DNA of 64,000 bases from Zerene cesonia. Its lineage: Eukaryota > Arthropoda > Insecta > Lepidoptera > Pieridae. The first letter of the stretch is position 1. Every line of letters starts with the position of its first letter. The stretch is taken from NCBI RefSeq assembly GCF_012273895.1, contig NW_024045132.1, positions 1,488,001 through 1,552,000 of the forward strand. Direction: 5' to 3'. Shown here piece after piece: positions 1 to 12,900 of the stretch. The notes beneath the pieces are model-generated. The model saw only the letters and a program-made list of their open reading frames with translations. It had not been told where the DNA came from and ran no database searches. Made by a program: the position numbers and the translations under genes.

Positions 1-39
1 ATATATTCTTCAAATTAATTTTTAATACACAAAGAATAC

Positions 40-3000
40 TCACTTTGAAGGACCATTAACAACTTCTACGACGTCATCATCTTCGTACTTAATGTTAACA
101 ACGGCATCCACTTTAGTCTTTATGCTCTTCAGTGCTGAGTGGAATATTTTTGAACTAGCCTAAAATCGAAGGAAACATAATAAACAATTTTTAAATAACG
201 CTATATTATAATCTTAAACGCTAAGTTCTTGAATTTGTAGTGCATATAAGTTTAAGCTAATTATAAAATATTTTGGTCAGAGTTCATCTCAATTAGAGTA
301 CAAAAATTTATGAAATATTCATATCGTGTTCAAACTGGAGCACAATTGACACAGAAAGTTTTATTTTACACTGAAAATTTGTTTCGCTTTATCGTTCGTT
401 TGAACGAGCTAATCTTCACAAACATAAGTTTCGATTGAAAATATTTCTGTATTGAGATCGCAGAAACTCCTAATTTATCAGCATGCAACTAGAAGTCGCT
501 GGCGCTGCACAATACATAAGCAAGTACGTGGTGGCACCCACCATGAGCGAGGCGATGCGCGCGCGCGCCGCGGCGAGGTTGGCGGCCGCGTCGTGCAGCT
601 GCGCGTGCGCGCCGCGCTCCGCCTGCTGCGTGGAGGCGGCGGCGGCGCGCGCGGCCCGCGCCTGCGCCTGCGCCGCCTCGAGCGCGCCGCGCAGCCGCGC
701 GCGCTCCGCCTGCCAGCGCGCCGCGCCCGCCACCAGCGCGCCCACGTCCACCACGCGCCCCTTGTACGACACTATGCCTGCCGAACGTACACCTTATATC
801 TATACTCCTATAGTTTTTATTTATTAGTTATAAAAAAGAGGTAAAGTTATTGAGTTTATATCACGTTATGTGCGGTATATTTGGATTTACTGGATTGATT
901 TTCAAATTCTAGCGGCTAGTAATATCTGATATGAATTAAAAGATAAGGGTATTTTTTAAATAATTCGCTGGATGGAAACTTAATATACGTTTATCTGATT
1001 GATGCATGTAATAAATGCTGTCTTTATGCAAAGACATATGAAAGGTCAAAATTTGTATTAGTAATAGTACATTGCATAGGTAATGAGCATATACAAACCA
1101 GTTTCACTAACATCCTTGGTGCCAAAAGACGATTCCTGTTCTTCTTTGTCTTGTACAAATACAGGAAGAAGATTGCGGTTTCCTGACGCTATTACTGCTT
1201 CTAGTTCTGCTATCTGTTGTTATTTAAAGAAAATGTTCAAATGTTCATATAGCAAAGAAAAAGCCATACAGAAATGTATACTTAGCAAATAGTTAATATT
1301 ATATTGCATTGTGAACTAGTTAATATTGTATACTGAACTATCACTATTATTTATTTGTTATTTTAAGTGAATGTAACATGTTTTAAACTACGTTTTTTAT
1401 TTTAAGGTATTTTAATTTTTAAGTCATATAATTATCTTACGCATAAACTATGTTACTTATTAAACTTACATGGGGAGGCACTTCATTAGAGAGAATAGTG
1501 GTGTCCAGAGGGAGATCTTGCATAGCTTCAACAGACCCTGACGCCAAATCTTTGATTTGTTGAAGCAGAGTTCTGTAATTAATTGAATAAAATATTGTTT
1601 ACAATCATAACACTTCACCTAATTTAAATGTTTCTACATAAAATAATTACTACATAAGTTATATTTATACTGTTTAATTTAAGTCAGCAACTCAAAAAGG
1701 GCACATAGGACTTGTAGCATAGAATACATATTAATTAACACTGACTTGTACTGACATTAAAGGACATTACATAAAAAATCCAAATAAAACAAAACACTTA
1801 CTTATAACTGAAGTTATCCTTGACACATACTTTTTCAAGCACGGCTCTTATTTGAGATCTAGATAATTGCAGGCCGAGGCTCATGAACAGGTTCTGCAGG
1901 TCCTTCTTAGTGATCGTTCCACCTCGTGACGTATCGAAATACACGAGCGAGAGCAATAGATATGGATCTGGGGGTAACTCGACCCCGCGGCTCCGGCGCT
2001 TTGGTGAATTGCTGCGGTCATCGTCACTGTGTGATTCCTGTTTGAGCGAATGTTACGTTTAGATTAATGATGCAACTATGTTGATTTTGTTTATTGCGAC
2101 CAAATTTTGAAAAATACACACGTAACAATTGGTTTGGCACAAAAAGAAATGGACCAGAATATTTCCAGTTGCAGTAATTGAATAATGTTTTATTCTATTT
2201 CATTGCTTATTTAAATCTAGTACATTATATTAATTACCACCAGGTTTAAGTTGAGGTAACACACATTATTATTATTTATTGAGTATTATCTGGTTCAATT
2301 CAAAACGAATAGAAGACTGGTGACATAGTGAAAATGTCTTGAAAGTAGTTAGGGAGATGAAATTAAAAAAACTCACGCGTCGATCGCGTCGTCTCGGTTC
2401 CCGTCTGTCATCTTTTTTATCTTTATCATCCTTCTTATCCTTATCGTCTTTCTTATCTTTATCATTGTCCTTTTTGTCTTCCTTTTTCTCGTCTTTTTTG
2501 TCCTCCTTTTTATCGTTCTTATCTTTTTCGTCTTTCTTTTCAGCTTTATCCCCGACTTTTTCTTTAACCTCTTCCGTTCTCTCGGGCAGAGTGTACAGAG
2601 TTTTGTAGATGTAAAAACCGAAATCTCGCATGAGCATTTCATTGAAGAGCTCAGCAAATACAAAGAGCTAAAAATACATGATGTTATAAACATCAATAAC
2701 ATTTTATTAACGGGATACGAACTTACGCTAAATAATTATACAGCATTGAATAATATTGACTTATTTAAAAACTCATGAAAATCTTTATACATACCTCGAA
2801 ACTATGTTCTTTATTATCTGTGACACGGTAGTCAAGCAAAAGCGATAAAGTTGCAACACTACAGCCGAACTTGCCGCCTTTTGCAGATGCAGATGGGTGC
2901 ACTATAATATGCGAGATGGTGGGCAATTCGTATTTAGTTTTGAGTATCTGCTTCTCTTTCTCCAGCTAAACAATATTTAATAAATTAGCTACAAATGTTT

Positions 3001-6000
3001 GAGATAGAATTATATAGATAATATTAATTACAAATCAATAAGTACATGTAATAAAAGTGTAAAATCGTGTAAAATCCATCAATTCTAGCCAACAAATCTC
3101 GAATATAAGTAGTCACTTTAGGAAATTTACAGTTGAAAATAACTGTTATACCTTCTTTTTTTCTTCCTCAATTTCCTTCTCAGTTTTTGGTTTATCTTTC
3201 TTTACAGCTTCTTTATCCTCCTTATCTTTGACATCTTTCTTTTCATCTTTTTCAATAATTTTTTTCTCCTCAGTGGCCGGTTGAGGAGTTTCTTCTACTG
3301 TACTTTCTTCCTTGTTGTCTTCGTTTATTTCAATATTTTCAGAGGACTTCTCTGGTTCATCATCATCAACAACTTCCATTACATCCTCACCCTTAACATC
3401 TTTTTCTTCTTCGGCTTTGATAAGTTTAGAAAGACGTGATACCAATTGCGCTCGTAACCCTTAAATAATATGATTGAAGAATATGAAATTGTTGTATGCA
3501 AAATGTTAAAAATAAAAGTGGGATTATAGGCAACCGAGTGTAAAGGCGTCGCCCCGGTATAGCGGAATACTTAGGTACGTAGGATGGCTTGTGGTCGTTT
3601 TTTTAAATAAATATAATTTAATGCAATTAAAAATATAAAAATTAAAAAAATAGTGATTAAAATACTAATTTTACCTTTACAGCTAACGTTGCGCGCCCTC
3701 AATTCTTGTCTTAGCTGATCCACTTTAATTGTTCTCAAATCTATCTTTGAATAATGCGTAGGTTCGGGTTTATCTTCATCATCATCATCATTCTCGTCAA
3801 TTGTTATCGTACTGTCATTGGGATCCTTCTTTTCCTAAAAAAATAACAAATCATAAATATCCCCCGAAATCCAGCGTCACCAATGCGTCAATAGTCTTTA
3901 ATGAAATTTGTTTATGGATTTAAATTTTTTTCCTATACAAAAGCAAATAACTGATTGCGTATGTTGAAGGCAGGACATCATTGCGTCAATAGTGTGGCGC
4001 AACGCAGCCCGGGAAGTCCTCGTCATTCAGTAGCACACGCGGCAGGAAACAAAACCAAACAAAACTGGGAACAAACAATTTGGGATTTGTCCGCGTCGAC
4101 GGCGGCGTCCGCAGGCGGGGTCTGCGAGGTCTGCNNNNNNNNNNNNNNNNNNNNNNNNNNNNNNNNNNNNNNNNNNNNNNNNNNNNNNNNNNNNNNNNNN
4201 NNNNNNNNNNNNNNNNNNNNNNNNNNNNNNNNNNNNNNNNNNNNNNNNNNNNNNNNNNNNNNNNNNNNNNNNNNNNNNNNNNNNNNNNNNNNNNNNNNNN
4301 NNNNNNNNNNNNNNNNNNNNNNNNNNNNNNNNNNNNNNNNNNNNNNNNNNNNNNNNNNNNNNNNNNNNNNNNNNNNNNNNNNNNNNNNNNNNNNNNNNNN
4401 NNNNNNNNNNNNNNNNNNNNNNNNNNNNNNNNNNNNNNNNNNNNNNNNNNNNNNNNNNNNNNNNNNNNNNNNNNNNNNNNNNNNNNNNNNNNNNNNNNNN
4501 NNNNNNNNNNNNNNNNNNNNNNNNNNNNNNNNNNNNNNNNNNNNNNNNNNNNNNNNNNNNNNNNNNNNNNNNNNNNNNNNNNNNNNNNNNNNNNNNNNNN
4601 NNNNNNNNNNNNNNNNNNNNNNNNNNNNNNNNNNNNNNNNNNNNNNNNNNNNNNNNNNNNNNNNNNNNNNNNNNNNNNNNNNNNNNNNNNNNNNNNNNNN
4701 NNNNNNNNNNNNNNNNNNNNNNNNNNNNNNNNNNNNNNNNNNNNNNNNNNNNNNNNNNNNNNNNNNNNNNNNNNNNNNNNNNNNNNNNNNNNNNNNNNNN
4801 NNNNNNNNNNNNNNNNNNNNNNNNNNNNNNNNNNNNNNNNNNNNNNNNNNNNNNNNNNNNNNNNNNNNNNNNNNNNNNNNNNNNNNNNNNNNNNNNNNNN
4901 NNNNNNNNNNNNNNNNNNNNNNNNNNNNNNNNNNNNNNNNNNNNNNNNNNNNNNNNNNNNNNNNNNNNNNNNNNNNNNNNNNNNNNNNNNNNNNNNNNNN
5001 NNNNNNNNNNNNNNNNNNNNNNNNNNNNNNNNNNNNNNNNNNNNNNNNNNNNNNNNNNNNNNNNNNNNNNNNNNNNNNNNNNNNNNNNNNNNNNNNNNNN
5101 NNNNNNNNNNNNNNNNNNNNNNNNNNNNNNNNNNGTCTGCGAGGTCTGCGGGGTCTGCGGGGTCGGCGCGGCGAGCGGGGTCAGCGGGGCCTGCGGGGGT
5201 CGCGGGGGCTGCTCGTCCGCGGCGGCGTCGCCGGACGCGTTCTCTTCCCCTTCGAGCGCCCTGACGGCGGCGTCGCCGGCCGCCTTATAATGATCTGTGA
5301 GCGTCGTCCACTCGACGCAGGACGGCTGCACGGACCACACGTCGGGCAGGAACAACACCACACACTCGAGTCTCGATTTGCCGGCACTGCTCTCGCGCCA
5401 GTAGTAAAACTCCACCATTCGGTACCTGCGCGGTTAACAGTGTTAATAATAGATACTCACATACGGCTCCCAGCATGGACACACATCCTCTACGCGAATA
5501 TTAGCGGCGCTTTGGTAGGCCGGTACATCGCTCGGCATCCAATTACTTGCACCTTTACCGATGTACTACCACCTTTTACTATCACATATTGAATGTGTGC
5601 TGTACCATGTTTCATTTCTCAGATAAAACCAAAAGTTTCTATATTTCACAAACATCATGTTTATTGATTGGATAATACACAAATTCACTTAACTAATGGT
5701 TTAAAAGATTAATACAAAATAGTAGAGTAGAATCTTTTGGTTTGTATGTTAGAAAAATAAGACACTAACAGTGTGAAAGGTGATGTGTCTTATTATGACG
5801 CTTAAATAGAACTAAGTCAAACTTACCATTGGGTGCAATGAGATAAATCTATGCCAGTAAGAGATTTGCAAGTTCGAATGGCTGTTTTGACTAAGACTCC
5901 AGGATCTTTATCGGGATTTTCTCCATCAAGTGAAGGACTCCATGGTCCACCTATAGCAAAATTTTCACCCCCTTTGCCCTTTTGCCCTACAAGGAATTTT

Positions 6001-8131
6001 ATAAGTCTAGTGGGATGTAGAGGTGTTTTACTGCTGCGTTTGTCCTTATCATCATTTTTTGTTAGTCCACATTTTTGGTAAAGAGACTCCAGTGTTGGCA
6101 TACTAATAAGCATAACCTTAAAAAAACAATTCAAATATTAATAACACATTTTCAACCAACTTGAAAAAGTTAAGGAGGTTAGCAATTAGATTTTTTTTTG
6201 TGGCTGTGCTGCAGAAGTTTTGACTGGATGAACCAATTTTGATTAATTTCATCCTCCCATGTGGTCAAAAATAATTATTGATTACTTAAAAGATAAATTA
6301 TTAAAGATCATTTTGGTACCTTAGCTGAAAATCTATAATCTGCATCAGGTGGCTCAAGTACAGAATCATTTGTGTTGGGATTAGGTATATCCTTGTCCAT
6401 TATATGATATTGACATGTGTTATTCAAAGAAAATGGTGTCTGTGGTGGAAACGTTTCACCCCATTTAACATGGGCATTGAAGAAATCTGATGGTACATAA
6501 AGATTTGTGTACCTTTGAGATAATGCCGGTACATCCAATTTGTGACTGAAATAGCAAAATACAAATCATTATTTACGGATATTAAAATTAATTAGAAGAA
6601 CATAATAATCAATGGTCAAAAAATTGTATTAAAGCAGAACAATTTCAAGTGCTATCTGTGATTAATGTCAAACATTTTGTTTGTTGTAAAAATATAATAC
6701 TTACATATCCAATGGAATCCTTGGCACCCTCACCATGTACTTGACAGGGGAAGGTTGATGTACAACAGGACGTTTGCGTGGAGGTGAATCACGACGATTA
6801 CGGCTGTCGCGACGATCGCGGGATCGAGATCGGCTTCTAGTACGTGAGCGTTTCTGCAAGTATAACTATATATTTGACACACTTTATTAAAAAAAATTTT
6901 TGCCATTTTACCGTTTGCCAAAAATTTTATTGCCATTACTGACACAAGTGATTTCGCTTTAGAATTTTTTTCAAGTACTACATTCAGATATATACAGTAT
7001 TAACTTATTTTTAAAGACTAAACAGTACCAATGATAAATGTTTTATTGATGCTCTATGATGTTTTTAACTATTTTAAAGATCTTTTTTTTTTATTACTAA
7101 TTCCGCCTGCTGCTATGCATAGAAAAGATAAAACAGTATTTGGGTTTTCTCCATATAGTCTTCCCTTCAACTTCACTTCAGCTGAATGAATATATTTCTT
7201 GAAATAACATGGCAATATTAAATAGGTCTATAGTAAATTGTATATTGTATAATAGTCCAAAGCTTCTTCTTGAATATTTGTTCAGTAATTAAATTGTTAA
7301 AAAAGATAATAAAAAATTAATACATTATTTACAAATAACATGGATCAGTTGTTCATCATGTAAATTTTTCATTCAAATTTCAATTGTGTAATATGTAGAA
7401 AAATTAATCATTAGATATTTTTCACATGTTACACAATTAGTAGAATTGAATGTTAATCAATATTATTAGCATACCCTATCATCTCTTCTTGAAGAGCGAT
7501 CGTCACGGCGATCATCACGTCGAGACAAACTAGTAGATTTCTTTGGAGGTGGTACAGCATTATAAACATTAGATTTTGCATTACTTCCTTTCTGATTTGG
7601 GCCATTTTTTGGAAGAACCTGAACGCGAGTAGCATTCCATTTGAAAGGCATATTTGGATTATATGTTGCTTCCACAAGAACTCTATCGTTAAGTTTTGGT
7701 ATGACTCCTTTAGCACAAACCGAAGTTTGGTAGAAAACATCATGATCAACAAATCCAAAATCATTGTGTGTTTTCGTAACAGTACCGGTAAAAACGCGTT
7801 GCTCATTCCCTTGTGGAGTTTGATTTGTGTTGTTTTGATACATGTTTGGATTCATTGCACGTGGAGTTGGGTATGCTACAACATTACCCGGGTACATTTG
7901 ACCTTGAGTCATTTGATTCATCGGCATTTGACCCGCCATGGACATCGCCATTCCACCCTGCGCTTGCATCATACTTGGATTAAACACAGCTTGAGTTTGT
8001 TGGAATGGCATCATGCCTTGTTGTGACATCATGGCATTCGGATCCATTATTTGCGGATTCATGCCGGTGATGTTTGTATTAACATTTGACCGAGCCCACG
8101 GCGGATTTTTAGTGCCACTTCCGGATTGCAT
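40..8131 (-). CDS. CCAR1: Cell division cycle and apoptosis regulator 1 (CCAR1), about 15 exons, one gap
   Basis: Nuclear transcription and apoptosis co-regulator. Exons read on the minus strand: 8131-7475, 6853-6705, 6545-6320, 6116-5827, 5425 into the gap and out to about 4077, 3834-3675, 3459-3152, 2965-2795, 2667-2377, 2037-1802, 1572-1470, 1213-1099, 777-542, 159-40. Phases agree at each junction. Exon 1 holds a Q/M-rich N-terminus and the S1-like domain (VFTGTVTKTHNDFGFVDHDV). Exon 2 is Arg/Ser-rich. Exons 4-5 encode the inactive Nudix-like DBC1 core (GGPWSPSLDGENPDKDP). The SAP helix pair is split over exons 6-7 (LRQELRARNVSCK then GLRAQLVSRL). A Lys/Asp-rich run precedes the EF-hand-like part (DPYLLLSLVYFD), and a coiled-coil tail ends the protein. 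Visible coding length is about 1,140 residues plus the gap, close to human CCAR1 (about 1,150). The ATG at 8131 is chosen because the apparent ORF start 9 bases upstream is TTG. The final TGA at 40-42 overlaps a donor-like GTGAGT, so a further exon outside the window is possible. Confidence 0.93.
4077..5425 (-). repeat. PQT/SQT-coding tandem repeat interrupted by scaffold gap
   Basis: Both edges of the first N run carry the same 9-base unit, alternating GGTCTGCGA and GGTCTGCGG on the plus strand. On the minus strand this encodes runs of Pro-Gln-Thr and Ser-Gln-Thr within the CCAR1 exon that follows the DBC1 core. The left edge continues into a Pro/Ala/Asp-rich stretch that can splice in phase at an ATT|GTTTGT donor near 4077 to the next exon at 3834. 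The assembler probably broke in the repeat, so the real distance between the edges may be far shorter or longer than 1000 bases. Confidence 0.75.
4135..5134. other. Scaffold gap, 1000 N
   Basis: Exactly 1000 N, a placeholder length. It lies inside a CCAR1 coding exon. ORFs reported across it are artefacts. Confidence 0.99.
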
Positions 8132-9933
8132 CTTATACAACTAATCTTTAGTAATACTGATATTTACTCATAAAACAAATTTATAAAGTTTACGTGTATA
8201 TTTAAATTCTGAACAAATAGCACACACAATCTTTTATACGAAAGTCGCAAGACGCGAGCAAGGACGAATTGCGGGACGAGAAGCGGGGGCAGGGGGCGGT
8301 CATTCGGCAGCAGCGATCACAGACCCCGTATTATTATACTACTCTTTGTCACAGAGTATCATAATCGTAGCGCCTGGTAGCGGTACATTCAGTGTTACAA
8401 GCTTTAATCTGTGCTTATTAGGTACGGTCTACACTGTTATTTTTATAAATTATTAAAATAATTAAATTTTTGACTTAATTTTTAGCAATATTGATCATGA
8501 GGTATTTTCTTTATTTAAAATGTTGGTCAGAGGGGAGATAGGTAATGTGGAATATGATTTTTTTTTTACAAAAAATAGATAATAAATGAAAATGCTAATT
8601 CCTTATATTTTCTTGAAATTAAATAATTATACGTACGTATTTAAGTAGCGAAGGGAAAATTAATGTACTAAGTTTATCAGTATAGATGCATATCTTACTA
8701 GCTGTTCGACTGTACTTAATATAATTATAGCCTGTCACAGTGAAGTTTCAACTATTAATGGTAAAAGATTTTGAAAGAACCTTCGAAAACGAAATGGAAG
8801 TTATTGGCTTCTTTTGTTGCTGCTTCATATTATACATGTGCATATCTTTTTGTTTCTTTTTTTGTATTTCCCTTCTTTACTTCGTTCGTAGTCCTTTATG
8901 TCGTTTTAAAATGTATGATGATACATTGACGATAGTAATATACAAATTTTGAATGAATTATTTCAAGAAATACCTAAATAATAATTTGGAGTTGATTCAA
9001 CGGGTTCGATTCGTGGTTAGAAATATGATTTTTTTTTACACCTTATGCTGCAGTTTTAGTTTTCATAAAAATGATGAAATTGGTATATATATTAGATCTA
9101 GGTACCTACAAATTTGATCTTCTCCTAGCTGCCGTACGTGTTATCAATGCGATCGTTCTTTTAAATTGGCCTAGATATGATGCATTCGACAATGGAATTT
9201 AAGGACAGATGAATTTATCATTATTAATTAACAGGAAACGTGGCCGGAGAGACTTAAAAAAGTGGTACTTAAAGAACCTACTATCGATGTCGCTCTGCGG
9301 GTGCTTGCGCTCGGGCCCCAGAGTCCGTCAGTTATAAACTTTTTTCAACATGGGTCTTATATTTGTAAATTTCACCGCACGTGTGTCGTGTTGATTCGTT
9401 ATATTTGTTTAGGTACGAATGCCGAGATACATACATCACTCGGATAACTTGGGAGACGAATGTCGAATTCATTCAGTTGCCGGTAACTGCGTTCGTGGAA
9501 GCGCGCTTCGCAGTGACTTCAGTTTTCCCGCGAAAACATAAATCACATTTTTCTTATTCTTAATAAAGCGTTGAATTGTTGTATTTTCTTTTTTGTGGCT
9601 AAAGAGTCAATGACAATTTTTATTTATAATGTGGATGGGTCAAGGTGCAGTGTATTAGAAATTGGGCATCATGCCAGTTTGTTTTGGTAAACATTGGGAT
9701 ATTAAAATACGTAATAATATAAAGTCTACTATAGTAAGTCGGTATCTCGGAATATGATTGCTTGAAATAATAGATTTCTATAGTTTGCAACGTTTCGCGT
9801 TATATAAATCATTTAACATACGCAAGACAATTTGAGTTAACACCAAAAATATTCATACCAATAAGGAAATAACATATTGAAGCGATGTTATCGTGATATA
9901 ATTAAATTAGAACTGTTATGAAGCTCTAATAGT
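8132..9933. promoter_or_regulatory. Divergent intergenic region between CCAR1 and the TMEM72-like gene
   Basis: This 1.8 kb separates two genes transcribed away from each other. The part next to CCAR1 (about 8250-8330) is locally GC-rich with a GGGGGCGG box, as expected for the promoter and 5' leader of a housekeeping gene. The rest is AT-rich. Small ORFs here (near 8740, 9262 and 9381) show no recognisable domain or splice context. I see no other gene. Confidence 0.4.
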
Positions 9934-12900
9934 ATGACTGAGCAGTTGAAATCACCAGCCCAAGAAGGCTCGAGCCAAGTAGAGATCGAACCAATCAGGA
10001 ATATAATAAAAAAAGTACATGTGCCTCAAAAAACCTTAGAAGCGAGATTATGGGATCTTTTGCAGCCTGTAGCCAGATTATGGGGTCTCATAACGGCTGT
10101 AGGTAAGACGACATTTATATACTTAATTAAACTACAACTTTGAAACTTGTATACAACAAGATTCAGTGAGACGTTTTTTTTAAATTAATAAGTGAATAGT
10201 CACGGCGGCCTGTTATGGTGGAACCTTTCGTTTTATTAAAGACTAGCTGCGTCTAAACAGTATTATATCGTAGTTAGCTAAATTAAATTTCATAAATAAT
10301 TACATTTAACAAGAACTTTTACTGCAGTAATGAGCGGTGCTGGTGCAGAGCTAACTGTATTGCAATACGACTTAGCACCAGCTTTGATGTAAGTAATCTT
10401 TTAACAAAATCCTTTTCTTTATGGAACCCCTAGACTACTACACGTTTTTAGAACGTGTCACTGTTTTATATAGACCTGATAAAATATAATGTTAAAAATA
10501 ATTTTAATATTGAAATATAATTTTCTCGACATGTTCTTGGATTGTGTTTTGAAAAAAAAATGCTAATTACACTATCACACTAATAATATAAATGTGAAAG
10601 TTTGGATGTTTGTCCGTCAATCACGCTGAAACTACTTAACGGATTTTGATGAAATTTGGTATAAAGACAGGGTAAGAGCTGACTTTTTATCCCGATTTAA
10701 TGAGCATTAATTTGAGCATTGGGATAAACAGGGATCTTGATATTCGGACGGAGCCGGGACGGGCGTCTAGTTCTTGATAAAGGTAGCTTATCATGCATCA
10801 GTGTCATGAGAATCCATCATCCGTGATGATTAGCAAAATAAGATCCTTGACTATGTAATAAATATGTTTTGCTTCTCCAAAATAAGAAATGAAACCTAAA
10901 TTATTTTGTATACAGAGCCGGCGCTACCTTGGTATTTATTCTTGAGACGATGTGGGTTATAGCCCTGTTTGTTGATCTATTGGGGCGCCGGGGAGAGTAC
11001 ACATTGGGCCTACGGTGTTGGGACTTCATGAGGTGGTCCTGTGGGAGGGCCCGCGCACCGTTCTACGCGTGTGCTGCCACTGCCCTATTGTTTGCTAACC
11101 TGACACTTCTGACAACAATATCAGGTAATATTACGTGAATAATTTTAATGAAGTATTTATTTAGAGCTAAGTAATGGAAAGCTATGGTAGAATAAATAAT
11201 TCTCAAACGTACAATGTTAGATGAATTAGCAAATAAAATTTATGACCAATAGTAAGTACAAGTAGAAATATTGGAATAACACTTAGGTATTGCTTATAAA
11301 ATAAAACGAGCTTATTACCCGCGACTTCGCCTGCGTGGTCAAAAGAAAAATCCAGAAAATTCATATTGGAATGAGGTTTTTGGGTTTCGAGTTCTTCATC
11401 TTTCGTGTCCTGCGATTGATTGTTTTCACAATTATTACTCTTAATCAGAATCAGATCAAAAATAAAAAAGTATAAAACATAAACCAATCATAACATTACA
11501 AAATACATTAGGTATAAGTATTATTTACACGTAGGTAGACCACTAATTGTAAGTACCAATGCATCATTGATACAATGATTTAACTAATAAGAACTATCAG
11601 CATCCTACTGCCTACTTGTATTAACATAAACTGTGGAACAAAACCATTTTTTTTCTTCTTTGCGTAATTTTCATTCGTTTACAGCCTCTACTAAAAAAAA
11701 CTCAATATAAAAGTATATTATAGCGCTCACGTTGTGGCAAAAAGGAAATTTTACTATTTCATTTACAGGTCTACTATAGCCTACACGCTTGTGATTTAAT
11801 ATAACAGGCCAAAGTTATACCGTAAAAATGTTTTATAAAACACTTTGTTTTTGTGCGAAAAGATGAGAAAAATTCACTGAATAAATGTTATTTGTTACGC
11901 TGTTGTATTTTGGTCCTTAAATGATTATTTTAATATAAAATTCTCGTCACGTATGATACTTTGATACCTCATATCACGTATTCACGTACTCGGATAATCT
12001 AAAGAAAAATGTCATATCACATTTTCTCTATAAAATCCCAAAACGAATTTTCTTTTAAACCTTCACCTACCATTTAGTGTTTCAGTTTAAAATTATTCGT
12101 ACTGTAAATTGAACTAACATATTCTTAAAGAAAAATATATTATCGTATCATCGTTTATTTAAATTTCACATTTTTTAGAAAAGGCAATGTCTGTTTAAAT
12201 AATCCATTTAAAGGTTATTTATCTTAAAAGCAACACTGGTCCAAAATTGCAATATTTTAATCTGCATTATAGGATAACCACTCCATAATAGATAAAGTCC
12301 GGTCATTGGTGTGGTCGGTCATCTGCAAGGAGAGCTACAATAGCAAAATAAATTATTTCATATTTTTATTTTTCGAATTGCACAGAATAACGTTCCAGTG
12401 TAGTGAAGCTAGTTAAAATGATTAGATATCGCATACATCTAGTATTTTTAGGTGGGATGCTGTTAATCTTAGCAGCCCTTCGAGCTGCAGTGCCGTTCTC
12501 CCCCTACGCCAGCCACGGTCCCCACTCGCCTAGAGCAGGGAGCTCTTTGCTGAACCAACATGACCCTAATCTTCCTGATGTTTACTATAATGCAGCTAAT
12601 GCTGCTGACGATAAGTAAGTATTTTCTTGTATTTTTTTTAGATTTGTCAAGTATTTTTAGACCCAATGATTTAAATCACATCTAGGTACACACGTTCGAT
12701 GACTACGTATTTATTTCAATTAGTATTAAGATATCTTTTACATTAAAATTAACTCATTGTTCTATAATCTATTAATCTATTTTCATCTTTCCGTTTATGA
12801 AATGTTCTTAGAAAACATAGTATAAATAGTGACTTTTATAGATAGCATAATATCTTTATTCGCGATGTTAGCATACATAAACGATTTCCTCTTTCTTTTC

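Noticed and set aside
452..844. Plus-strand Arg/Ala/Cys-rich ORFs
   Set aside because: Shadows of the GC-rich CCAR1 exon 542-777 on the minus strand.
2339..2608. Plus-strand Ser/Leu/Phe repeat ORF
   Set aside because: Shadow of the Lys/Asp-rich run encoded by CCAR1 on the minus strand.
3955..5592. 545-residue and related ORFs across the first N run
   Set aside because: Produced by translating N; only the minus-strand edges belong to a CCAR1 exon.
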